9,534 nucleotides of DNA from Croceimicrobium sp965658275 (GTDB lineage Bacteria > Bacteroidota > Bacteroidia > Flavobacteriales > Schleiferiaceae), in contig CBFHRN010000069.1 of assembly GCA_965658275.1 (NCBI GenBank), positions 1-9,534 on the forward strand. Reading direction: 5' to 3'. Both the position numbers and the translations under genes were made by a program. Below the pieces are notes generated by a model that was given only the letters and a program-made list of their open reading frames with translations, did not search any database and was not told where the DNA came from. Of this stretch, positions 1-6,123 are shown piece after piece (within the stretch, counting starts at the first letter, position 1; each line of letters begins with the position of its first letter).

Positions 1-662
1 GCAATGTTGTAGAATAAATCTACATTAGATGAACTCCATCCTAAAGCGGTGTTCAACCATCCTCCAGGCATACACATATAACCTATAGGATAGATGGCCC
101 AACCAACTAATACAAACCAAGCTAGGATGCGTACACTCTTCGCTACATTGGCGTCGTGCTGAGATAATTTAGCAACCTCACCGAACCAAGCCGTGTATAA
201 GATGTAGATATAACCTAGAGTTGAAAGGAAACCATACATTACAGAATGACCAGTGTCTCCGCCTTCGGGATTGAAAGCTTCACCAATGTAACCGAACACT
301 AACATCCAAACCGAAGCTATAATTAACTTCCATAAAAGACCCTTAGTAGCTCCTGCCGCTTTGGTTAATAAGTAGAATTCCACACACATTAAAGGCACCG
401 TTAAGGTCCAATCGATGTAACGTAAAGCCGTGGGATTTTCGCCCGTGGCTACGTAATAATCACGCATGTAGTAATAGTGTACTGCTGCAATACCCGTAAT
501 TAGGCCGGAAACTAGGAGTGATAACTTCCATTTACCATCGGCTCTGCCTCTTTCGAAGAAAAAGAAAATTGAAGCCGCGAACATCGCCATGTAACCTGTA
601 AAGAAGGTAAAAGCTACAGGATCATCTTTTGGAATCTCCAATACATTTAAAAGTGTACTCAT
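1..662 (-). CDS. Proteorhodopsin, light-driven proton pump (3' end cut off by window)
   Basis: The reverse strand reads an uninterrupted 220-codon frame from the ATG at 660-662 to the window edge. It is a seven-helix microbial rhodopsin of the proteorhodopsin group. Helix C reads RYIDWTLTVPLMCVEF, giving D84 (proton acceptor), T88 and E95 (proton donor), the DTE pattern of proton pumps rather than the NDQ pattern of sodium pumps. M92 aligns with position 105 of the founding proteorhodopsin; Met or Leu there goes with green absorption. H62 matches the conserved histidine partner of the acceptor Asp. The helix F stretch GWAIYPIGY is present. The Schiff-base lysine in helix G lies beyond the edge, so retinal binding cannot be confirmed here. 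There is no obvious cleaved signal peptide. It is divergent from the tRNA genes, and no retinal-synthesis gene is in view. I found no convincing promoter upstream. Confidence 0.95.
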   Translation of the reverse strand, partial: MSTLLNVLEIPKDDPVAFTFFTGYMAMFAASIFFFFERGRADGKWKLSLLVSGLITGIAAVHYYYMRDYYVATGENPTALRYIDWTLTVPLMCVEFYLLTKAAGATKGLLWKLIIASVWMLVFGYIGEAFNPEGGDTGHSVMYGFLSTLGYIYILYTAWFGEVAKLSQHDANVAKSVRILAWFVLVGWAIYPIGYMCMPGGWLNTALGWSSSNVDLFYNI

Positions 663-982
663 GATAATTAATTGTTTAGTGAGTCTTACTAACCCCTTGT
701 TTTAAAGTTTGTTCAACTTTTTTAAAAAAATGTTAAATAAACACTTCTAAGATTTACCAAAGCCTTTTGGAGCAAGGCTTGCGAGAGGAAAAATTTTTCA
801 ATTTCTCCATCCTAAGTACAATCTTAAAAAAGAGATGAAATATTTTTCGCGAAGGCTTGCCAAGAATAATTCTCTGATTAAATTTGCAGCCCCAATAACG
901 GATGAAACATCTGACGTTCTTGAAATAAGGTAGACGGACGAATCGAGTAGATTCACTGAATCCTTACAGTTTTAGATTACCC
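663..982. other. Intergenic region between rhodopsin and tRNA genes
   Basis: About 320 bases with no supportable protein gene. It must hold the rhodopsin promoter (minus) and the tRNA promoter (plus, listed separately). A 7-bp perfect inverted repeat (AAGCCTT at 760-766 with AAGGCTT at 774-780) could form a hairpin in the rhodopsin leader if transcription starts upstream of it. The 9-mer AAGGCTTGC occurs at 774-782 and again at 852-860. The stretch 663-740 is very A+T rich. Nothing else was recognised. Confidence 0.6.
857..886 (+). promoter_or_regulatory. Bacteroidota-type promoter for the tRNA-Ser/tRNA-Pro unit
   Basis: TTG at 857-859, a 19-base spacer, then TAAATTTG at 879-886. This matches the Bacteroidota sigma-A consensus (TTG near -33, TAnnTTTG near -7). 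It would start transcription near 893, giving a leader of about 90 bases before tRNA-Ser. The match is direct; promoter activity is inferred. Confidence 0.6.
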
Positions 983-1072
983 GGTGAGATGGGTGAGTGG
1001 CTGAAACCAGTAGTTTGCTAAACTGCCGTACGGGCAACCGTACCGCGGGTTCGAATCCCGCTCTCACCGCCA
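983..1072 (+). tRNA. tRNA-Ser (anticodon GCT)
   Basis: A full class II cloverleaf can be drawn by hand. The acceptor GGTGAGA (983-989) pairs with TCTCACC (1062-1068). The anticodon stem is GTAGT/ACTGC around loop TTGCTAA, with anticodon GCT at 1017-1019, reading AGC/AGT serine codons. A long variable arm (stem GTACGG/CCGTAC, loop GCAA), typical of tRNA-Ser, precedes the T arm GCGGG-TTCGAAT-CCCGC. G is the discriminator at 1069 and CCA is encoded at 1070-1072. The next tRNA starts at the very next base. Confidence 0.97.
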
Positions 1073-1147
1073 CGGGGCGTAGCGTAGCCCGGTTATCGCG
1101 CCTGCTTTGGGAGCAGGAGGTCGCAGGTTCGAATCCTGCCGCCCCGA
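1073..1147 (+). tRNA. tRNA-Pro (anticodon TGG)
   Basis: The acceptor CGGGGCG (1073-1079) pairs with CGCCCCG (1140-1146). The D stem is GCG/CGC. The anticodon stem CCTGC/GCAGG encloses TTTGGGA with TGG at 1108-1110. The T arm is GCAGG-TTCGAAT-CCTGC. A is the discriminator at 1147. The following bases are CAA, so CCA is not encoded and must be added after transcription, unlike the tRNA-Ser immediately upstream. Confidence 0.97.
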
Positions 1148-1148
1148 C

Positions 1149-1185
1149 AAAAAAGCCTGATGAGTTTACTCGTCAGGCTTTTTTT
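1149..1185 (+). terminator. Intrinsic terminator of the tRNA unit
   Basis: An 11-bp stem (GCCTGATGAGT with ACTCGTCAGGC, one T-G wobble, two unpaired loop bases) at 1155-1178 is followed by seven T at 1179-1185 and preceded by six A. It directly follows tRNA-Pro and fits a Rho-independent terminator. Because A and T runs flank both sides it might also work on the opposite strand, though no minus-strand gene ends here. Confidence 0.93.
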
Positions 1186-1239
1186 ATGCCTCGGCGGGCC
1201 GCCAAGCTCGCTTGAGCGGAACGACGGGGCATAAAAAAA
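1179..1239. repeat. Long GC-rich inverted repeat sharing the terminator T-run
   Basis: TTTTTTTATGCC (1179-1190) is perfectly complementary to GGCATAAAAAAA (1228-1239), a 12-bp outer stem that reuses the terminator's T-run. Pairing may continue three more pairs inward with one wobble. Inside, CCGC-CAAGC (1199-1207) pairs with GCTTG-A-GCGG (1210-1219), giving a second strong stem with one bulge. The interior is much richer in G+C than its surroundings. It could be a back-up terminator, a processing signal or one copy of a dispersed repeat; the sequence alone does not decide. Confidence 0.6.
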
Positions 1240-1325
1240 TCTGGAGCGACCACAGGAAGCTCCATGCTTTTTGTCGTTTGCTCTAAAATGTCAGCGGAAC
1301 AAGGATCTTTAATCCTGCCAAACCA

Positions 1326-1365
1326 GGCAGGGAGGCAGGGAGGCAGGGAGGCAGGGAGGCAGGGA
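1326..1365. repeat. Five perfect tandem copies of GGCAGGGA
   Basis: Five exact 8-base units occupy 1326-1365. CCTGCC at 1314-1319 is complementary to the GGCAGG start of the array, so a hairpin with loop AAACCA can form at its left end and could equally pair with any later unit. The array is intergenic, between the tRNA unit and the stress-protein gene, about 100 bases before that gene. Perfect copies suggest recent slippage expansion. No function can be read from it. Confidence 0.9.
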
Positions 1366-1443
1366 CAAAGGTAGCTTGTCCTTACCTGATTTAATTCTCA
1401 CCATTCCTAATCCCAAATCCAATCCCTAATCCCAACCAATTTG

Positions 1444-1451
1444 TATCTTTA
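1444..1451 (+). promoter_or_regulatory. Possible -7 promoter box for the Usp-type gene
   Basis: TATCTTTA matches seven of eight positions of TAnnTTTG. It would start transcription around 1457, just before the TTG start at 1470, giving a very short leader. I find no good TTG box at the expected distance, so support is weak. Confidence 0.3.
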
Positions 1452-1469
1452 AACAAATCATTCACCACC

Positions 1470-2258
1470 TTGAAACTATTCCCCAAAATCGGTTTATGCA
1501 TTCAGTCGGGTAAAACCTTGAAACAAGATTTGAAGGACACCCTCCTACTCTGCCAAAACTTTGGTAGTGAATTACATCTATTGATATCCGAAAAGGCCAA
1601 TATCGATGCGAGGGATTTGGATGCCGTATTAAGCGAATTGGACCCAGGTGATTTAGTACTGCATAAAAACTTCCTAAGCGAGGAATCTGCAAAGGCTATT
1701 TTAAAGGTAAATGAGCAAGTTAAATTTGACTTGCTAATCGTGCCCGCTTTACTCCGAGAAGGATTGATTCGCTACTATACGGGTTCCTTAGCCCGACAAT
1801 TGGTACAATGGGCTAACTGCAGCGTACTGTTGATTAAGCCCAGCAATCGCAGAAAAGCCAAATCCTATGGCCAATTGGTTTGCAATCTCAATAAACATCC
1901 CAAATCAGCACATACTTTATTCGTTGCCTCAGAAATCGCAAAAGGCCTAGAGCTTAAGCCTTGGCACATTGCCATTCATACTTCCGATGAAGGCAATTAC
2001 CAATATTTTGAAAGTATCAAGTCCAAGGTGCATTATGAGGAAGAGGCAGTCGAAATGCATTACCTCAAGCAGAGAACTGGCTATAGCCTCAGTAATTCAG
2101 CGGAAAAACACGAAGCTGACTTGCTTCTCATTAATTCCCCTGATACCAAATTAGGTTATACGGGTCGAATGATTGGTGATGATTTGGAATACCTTTTTTC
2201 AGAACTTCCTTCCGACCTGATGCTCGTTCACAGCTTCGATGATCCTAAATTCCGTTAA
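1470..2258 (+). CDS. Tandem universal-stress-protein-like protein (two Usp domains)
   Basis: A 262-residue soluble protein with no signal peptide or membrane segment. Residues 86-124 show the typical end of a Usp domain: a hydrophobic strand (FDLLIVPA), a Gly/Ser turn (G105-S106) and a closing strand (CSVLLIKP). Residues 213-255 repeat this pattern (ADLLLINS then SDLMLVHS), so two Usp folds lie in tandem, a common Bacteroidota arrangement of about 260-280 residues. The ATP-binding GxxG-x9-G(S/T) motif is degenerate in both halves, so nucleotide binding is doubtful. The start is TTG at 1470; no in-frame ATG exists near the N-terminus and the next Met is far inside. It is followed by 78 bases and then miaE, which appears to have its own promoter. 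Family membership is fairly sure; the cellular role is unknown. Confidence 0.75.
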   Translation: MKLFPKIGLCIQSGKTLKQDLKDTLLLCQNFGSELHLLISEKANIDARDLDAVLSELDPGDLVLHKNFLSEESAKAILKVNEQVKFDLLIVPALLREGLIRYYTGSLARQLVQWANCSVLLIKPSNRRKAKSYGQLVCNLNKHPKSAHTLFVASEIAKGLELKPWHIAIHTSDEGNYQYFESIKSKVHYEEEAVEMHYLKQRTGYSLSNSAEKHEADLLLINSPDTKLGYTGRMIGDDLEYLFSELPSDLMLVHSFDDPKFR

Positions 2259-2290
2259 GAGCTCCTAATCTGCTCCTTTTGGTAGTGTTT

Positions 2291-2320
2291 CCCTGCCTAC
2301 AATTAATTAGTTTTGCAGGG
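2291..2320 (+). promoter_or_regulatory. Promoter-like -7 box inside an inverted repeat, upstream of miaE
   Basis: TAGTTTTG at 2308-2315 is an exact TAnnTTTG match and would start transcription near 2322, 15 bases before miaE. CCCTGC (2291-2296) and GCAGGG (2315-2320) form 6-bp inverted arms around the box, which could mark an operator or a weak hairpin. The nearest TTG (2279-2281) is 26 bases upstream, longer than usual, so the -33 element is uncertain. Confidence 0.45.
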
Positions 2321-2336
2321 CTAAATAAGCACGGAA

Positions 2337-2924
2337 ATGAGCGTATTACGATTAAAATTGCCTACCGATCCGCGTTGGGCCAATATTGCCGAAAAGAATA
2401 TTGAGGAGATTCTAACCGATCATGCCTATTGTGAGCAAAAAGCAGCCTCCACGGCTATTTCTTTAATGGTAACCTATCCCGAGCATTCGGAATTGGTAAC
2501 CGCCATGGCGGCCTTGGCTCGCGAAGAAATGAGTCACTTTGAAATGGTGCACAAACGCATCCTACAGAGAGGCCTGACTTTAGGTCGCGAACGCAAAGAC
2601 GAATACGTACATCGCATCAACCAGTTTTTCCCCAAAACCGGAGATCGCAATAAGCGCTTGGTAAATCGACTGCTTATTGCTGCCTTAATTGAGGCCCGCA
2701 GTTGTGAGCGCTTTAAGGTTTTATCGGATAATATTTCAGATACCGAACTCTCCGATTTCTACCGCAAGCTGATGGTCAGTGAAGCTAATCACTACACCAT
2801 GTTCCTTAAATTCGCACGTGAATTCGGCGACCGCGAAGAAGTAGACCAATTGTGGGATGAATTATTAAGCTTCGAAGCAGAGGTCATGAAAGACTTCGGC
2901 ACCAAAGAACACATCCACGGATAA
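2337..2924 (+). CDS. miaE: tRNA-(ms2io6A)-hydroxylase MiaE
   Basis: A 195-residue ferritin-like diiron monooxygenase that hydroxylates the isopentenyl group of 2-methylthio-N6-isopentenyladenosine at position 37 of tRNAs reading U-starting codons. The visible diiron ligands follow the MiaE pattern: E33 (in AYCEQKAAS), E64 and H67 (EEMSH), E119 (IEARSCERF), and E149 and H152 (SEANH). Length and N-terminus match the family. The ATG at 2337 lies just after an exact -7 box. gcvT begins 16 bases after its stop, so the two are probably co-transcribed although functionally unrelated. Its substrate requires MiaA and MiaB, which are not in this window. MiaE is best studied in Salmonella. Confidence 0.93.
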   Translation: MSVLRLKLPTDPRWANIAEKNIEEILTDHAYCEQKAASTAISLMVTYPEHSELVTAMAALAREEMSHFEMVHKRILQRGLTLGRERKDEYVHRINQFFPKTGDRNKRLVNRLLIAALIEARSCERFKVLSDNISDTELSDFYRKLMVSEANHYTMFLKFAREFGDREEVDQLWDELLSFEAEVMKDFGTKEHIHG

Positions 2925-2940
2925 TAGAATTACACCTCTC

Positions 2941-4023
2941 ATGAAAAAATTAGTATTAGATCAAGTACACCAAGACCTTGGTGGCAAAATGGTAGATTTC
3001 GCGGGCTTTAACATGCCTGTTCAATACGAAGGCCTGAATGCCGAGCACTTACACGTGCGTTCCAAAGTCGGCGTATTTGATGTAAGCCATATGGGCGAGT
3101 TTTTTGTTTCGGGAGAAGGCGCTTTAGACTTCTTACAAAAAACCACTTCCAACGACGTTTCTAAATTGAGCGCGGGAAAGATCCAGTACAGCTGCATGCC
3201 TAATGACAAAGGAGGAATAGTCGACGATTTATTGGTGTACTGCCTGGGCGAAAACAACTATTTGTTGGTAGTGAACGCCAGTAATATTGATAAAGACTAC
3301 GCTTGGTTGGATTCCCATAAACCGGCCAGCGTGACCCTGGATAATCAATCCGATCAATGGTCTTTATTTGCCGTTCAGGGTCCCCGTGCAGTGCAAGCCT
3401 TGCAAAGTCTTACCGATATTGATTTGGCAAACATGACCTATTACACATTTCAGCAGGGCCTATTCGCTGGCGCTGAAAATGTAATTGTGTCGGCTACAGG
3501 CTATACCGGAGCGGGTGGTTTTGAGATCTATGTGAAGAATGAAGATGCCGCTGCCGTTTGGAAGGCCATATTTGAAGCGGGCGCGGCCGAAGATATTCGT
3601 CCCATCGGCTTGGGAGCCCGCGATACCCTTCGCTTGGAAAAAGGATTCTGCTTGTATGGAAACGATATCGATGATACTACTTCCCCACTTGAAGCAGGCC
3701 TAGGCTGGATTACCAAGTTCACCAAAGACTTTATCAATGGTGAAAACCTGAAAAAGCAAAAAGAAGCGGGAATCACCCGTCGCTTAAATGGCTTTATGAT
3801 GATAGATCGCGGAATTCCACGTCACGGTTACCGGATTCTCAATGCCGAAGGCGAAGAAATTGGTGTCGTTACCAGTGGTACCCAATCCCCTAGCCTAGGA
3901 AAAGCGATCGGCTTAGGATACATCGCCAAAGGCTATAATACCGAAGGCACCGAAATCTTTATTGAAGTGCGCAACAAGCAATTGAAAGCGGTGGTGAGTA
4001 AACCGCCGTTTGTTAAAGAATAG
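2941..4023 (+). CDS. gcvT: Glycine cleavage system T protein (aminomethyltransferase)
   Basis: A 360-residue cytosolic enzyme. With tetrahydrofolate it releases ammonia from the aminomethyl group carried on lipoyl-H protein and forms 5,10-methylene-tetrahydrofolate. Features in order: the N-terminal folate-binding segment DFAGFNMPVQY (19-29), the conserved VGVFDVSHMGEF (43-54), GGIVDDLLVY (91-100), where D96 aligns with the catalytic Asp101 of the E. coli enzyme, the RLEKGFCLYGNDI region (about 230-245), and a C-terminal barrel domain with PRHGY and SGTQSP motifs. Length is normal and the frame intact. There is no clear ribosome-binding site, as is common in this phylum. The other glycine-cleavage genes (gcvH, gcvP) are not adjacent. 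It converges with the methyltransferase gene 66 bases away. Confidence 0.97.
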   Translation: MKKLVLDQVHQDLGGKMVDFAGFNMPVQYEGLNAEHLHVRSKVGVFDVSHMGEFFVSGEGALDFLQKTTSNDVSKLSAGKIQYSCMPNDKGGIVDDLLVYCLGENNYLLVVNASNIDKDYAWLDSHKPASVTLDNQSDQWSLFAVQGPRAVQALQSLTDIDLANMTYYTFQQGLFAGAENVIVSATGYTGAGGFEIYVKNEDAAAVWKAIFEAGAAEDIRPIGLGARDTLRLEKGFCLYGNDIDDTTSPLEAGLGWITKFTKDFINGENLKKQKEAGITRRLNGFMMIDRGIPRHGYRILNAEGEEIGVVTSGTQSPSLGKAIGLGYIAKGYNTEGTEIFIEVRNKQLKAVVSKPPFVKE

Positions 4024-4040
4024 AACTTGTAGCTTAGAGC

Positions 4041-4092
4041 TTAGAATCCAGATTCTAAATTCTAGATTCTAGACTCTACACTCTACACTCTA
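4041..4092. repeat. Low-complexity TCTAGA/CTCTACA repeats between convergent genes
   Basis: TTAGAATC-CA-GATTCTAA at 4041-4058 is a perfect 8-bp inverted repeat, followed by overlapping TTCTAGA-type units and then ACTCTAC units at about 4073-4092 that run into the stop codon of the minus-strand methyltransferase (4090-4092). It fills the spacer after gcvT. Hairpins here could end transcription from both sides, but there is no long T-run, so a terminator role is only inferred. Confidence 0.65.
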
Positions 4093-4686
4093 TTTCTTCA
4101 CTGCTCTAAATCGCACCACTTCACCCATGCCACTATGGCCGGGTCCTTCGTCTAAGACGTACTTGGTGATTTCCGCTTGTCGGATTTGAAGGTCCTGGAA
4201 GTCTTGTTCCAAAATTTCGGGAGTGTACAGCATGCTCGGGTCTTTGGGTCCACCGGACTGGTATTCCAACTGTCCGGGTGCAAAGGCCTCCAACCACAAT
4301 TCGCCCACGGGCTTTAAAAGCTGTATTAGGTTTTGGTGAATCTGAGTGCGGATGGCGCTTGGAAAATGTGCATATATCAAGGCGATAGCGTCGAAGCGCA
4401 GGTCTGGATTATAGTCGAGCGCATCTCCCAAACTATAATGGATAGTTACCCCCTCCTGCTCGGCTAAAGCCAATGCTTTTTCTTGGGCTCTGGAAGACTG
4501 ATCGAAAGCATGAACTTCCCAACCTAGTTTTGCCGCGTAGACCGCATTACGACCTTCCCCATCACAGGGAAATAAAAGTCGCCCCGAAGGGCGACTTTCT
4601 AACATTAGTTCTAAGAAACGGTTGGGCTTTGTGCCGTACACAAATTGCTCTTCCGCATATTTTTCATTCCAAAATTGGGGCTTCAT
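4090..4686 (-). CDS. Class I SAM-dependent methyltransferase, TehB/thiopurine-methyltransferase-like
   Basis: A 198-residue soluble protein. The N-terminus FWNEKYA...FVYGTKPN (5-22) is typical of small methyltransferases of the TehB/thiopurine S-methyltransferase type. Motif I is LLFPCDGEGRNA (37-48), followed by the acidic strand end EVHAFDQS (57-64) that holds the SAM ribose. The ATG at 4684-4686 directly follows the TAG stop (4687-4689) of the persulfide dioxygenase gene with no spacer, so the two are surely co-transcribed and probably translationally coupled. Relatives methylate sulfur or selenium atoms, or act in tellurite resistance. In this context sulfide, a thiol or a chalcogen oxyanion is a plausible substrate, but that is inference. 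The name of the general family is secure; the substrate is not. Confidence 0.85.
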   Translation of the reverse strand: MKPQFWNEKYAEEQFVYGTKPNRFLELMLESRPSGRLLFPCDGEGRNAVYAAKLGWEVHAFDQSSRAQEKALALAEQEGVTIHYSLGDALDYNPDLRFDAIALIYAHFPSAIRTQIHQNLIQLLKPVGELWLEAFAPGQLEYQSGGPKDPSMLYTPEILEQDFQDLQIRQAEITKYVLDEGPGHSGMGEVVRFRAVKK

Positions 4687-6099
4687 CTATTTCAGTGTTG
4701 ATGGACAAACATAGTCTGTAACAATGAAACCAGCGTTTTTGATCGCGTGGAAACCTCCTTTGATATCAATCAAGTTGTGGTAACCACGGGCCTTTAAAAT
4801 CGACGATGCGATAACTGAGCGGTAACCTCCGGCGCAATGCACATAAAAAGTTTCCTCCTTGGGAAATTCAGCCATTTTATCATTAATGAAATCCAGGGGA
4901 ATATTTAAGGCATTATCCACATGCTCTGCCTCGTACTCACTAAACTTACGTACGTCCACCACGGGCAATTTCTCTTTTTCCAAACGTTGATGTGCTTCGG
5001 TCGCATGAATGGATTCAATCTTATCCAACTCTTTACCAGCATCTGCCCAAGCTTTAACGCCGCCTTTGAGATAACCTAAGACTTTATCAAAACCTACACG
5101 CGCTAAACGGGTAACGGTTTCTTCTTCACGACCTTCTGGGGTCACTAATAGGATGTTTTGGTTTACATCGCCGATTACCGATCCTACCCAGGGAGCAAAA
5201 TTGTCGTCGATTCCAATAAAGATGGAAGACGGAATAAAGCCTTCTACAAAGTCATTTTGATGACGAACATCCAATACCATAGCGCCGGTTTCATTGGCTG
5301 CTACTTCGAACTCGGTGGGGTTTAAAGCGCGTAATCCACGATCCAGAACCGAATCAATGCTGTCGTAACCCTCCTTGTTCATTTTCACGTTGGCAGGGAA
5401 ATATACGGGAGGAGGCAATAAACCATCTGTCACCTCTTTCACAAATTCCTCTTTGGTCATATCCGCTCGTAAAGCGTAATTGGTCTTCTTTTGATTACCT
5501 AAGGTATCTACCGTTTCTTTAGACATGTTCTTACCACAAGCCGAACCCGCACCGTGTCCAGGATATACGGTTACGTCATCCGCCAAGGGCATCAATTTGT
5601 TGCGCAAGCTATCGAATAATAATCCGGCTAATTCCTCCTGCGTAAGGCTGGCTGCTTTTTGGGCAAGGTCTGGTCGACCAACATCCCCTAAGAATAAGGT
5701 GTCTCCGGTAAAGATGGCGTGGTCCTTTCCTTGCTCATCGCGCAAAAGGTAGGTGGTACTCTCCATGGTGTGACCCGGAGTGTGTAAAACCACGATACTC
5801 AAATCGCCTACTTTAAGCACCTCATTATCTTCCGCTGTATGCGCATCAAAGCCTGGTTTTGCGGTTGGTCCATACACAATTTTTGCTCCAGTTTTCTCCG
5901 CTAAGGTTAGGTGGCCACTCACGAAGTCGGCATGGAAGTGTGTTTCTAAAATGTATTTGATTTTGGCACCATCCTTTTCGGCACGGTCAATGTAAGGTTG
6001 AACCTCTCGAAGCGGGTCAATAATGGCCACTTCGCCTTTACTTTCAATATAGTAGGCTCCCTGAGCCAAACATCCTGTATATATCTGATCTACGTTCAT
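4687..6099 (-). CDS. Persulfide dioxygenase-sulfurtransferase, MBL / pseudo-rhodanese / rhodanese (CstB-like)
   Basis: A 470-residue cytosolic three-domain protein. The metallo-beta-lactamase domain (about 1-240) has THFHADFVSGH (H54, H56, D58, H63), PGHT (H110) and FTGDTLFLGDVGRPD (D133). H54, H110 and D133 correspond to the iron ligands of ETHE1-type persulfide dioxygenases. A first rhodanese domain (about 265-355) lacks a catalytic cysteine; its loop reads LLVTPEGREE. The C-terminal rhodanese domain (about 375-465) keeps it in VHCAGGYRS (C422). This matches CstB of Staphylococcus, which oxidises persulfides and yields thiosulfate. It lies 24 bases after the exporter gene and abuts the methyltransferase gene. 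The window shows no CstR/BigR-type repressor. The architecture is certain; the exact products are inferred from the family. Confidence 0.94.
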   Translation of the reverse strand: MNVDQIYTGCLAQGAYYIESKGEVAIIDPLREVQPYIDRAEKDGAKIKYILETHFHADFVSGHLTLAEKTGAKIVYGPTAKPGFDAHTAEDNEVLKVGDLSIVVLHTPGHTMESTTYLLRDEQGKDHAIFTGDTLFLGDVGRPDLAQKAASLTQEELAGLLFDSLRNKLMPLADDVTVYPGHGAGSACGKNMSKETVDTLGNQKKTNYALRADMTKEEFVKEVTDGLLPPPVYFPANVKMNKEGYDSIDSVLDRGLRALNPTEFEVAANETGAMVLDVRHQNDFVEGFIPSSIFIGIDDNFAPWVGSVIGDVNQNILLVTPEGREEETVTRLARVGFDKVLGYLKGGVKAWADAGKELDKIESIHATEAHQRLEKEKLPVVDVRKFSEYEAEHVDNALNIPLDFINDKMAEFPKEETFYVHCAGGYRSVIASSILKARGYHNLIDIKGGFHAIKNAGFIVTDYVCPSTLK

Positions 6100-6123
6100 A
6101 TGTATGCTAATTGTATATGTAAA

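Larger units (their letters stand above)
1148..1469. other. Intergenic region with terminator and repeats
   Basis: About 320 bases without a supportable protein gene. It holds the tRNA terminator, the long inverted repeat, the GGCAGGGA tandem array, and at 1409-1434 three copies of AATCCC in a C-rich, G-poor stretch. I see no coding signal, and the sequence appears low in complexity towards its right end. Confidence 0.6.

Noticed and set aside
1..662. Sodium-pumping or sensory rhodopsin
   Set aside because: Helix C carries Asp-Thr-Glu, not the Asn-Asp-Gln pattern of sodium pumps, and no transducer gene is in view.
997..1215. 72-codon open frame on the plus strand
   Set aside because: It lies across tRNA-Ser, tRNA-Pro and their terminator; the open frame is a by-product of RNA gene sequence.
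1326..1365. CRISPR array
   Set aside because: Units are 8 bases long, directly abutting, with no spacers and no cas genes nearby.
4687..6099. Glyoxalase II or a beta-lactamase as the function of the metallo-beta-lactamase protein
   Set aside because: The fused pseudo-rhodanese and active rhodanese domains and the TauE-type neighbour fit a persulfide dioxygenase-sulfurtransferase instead.
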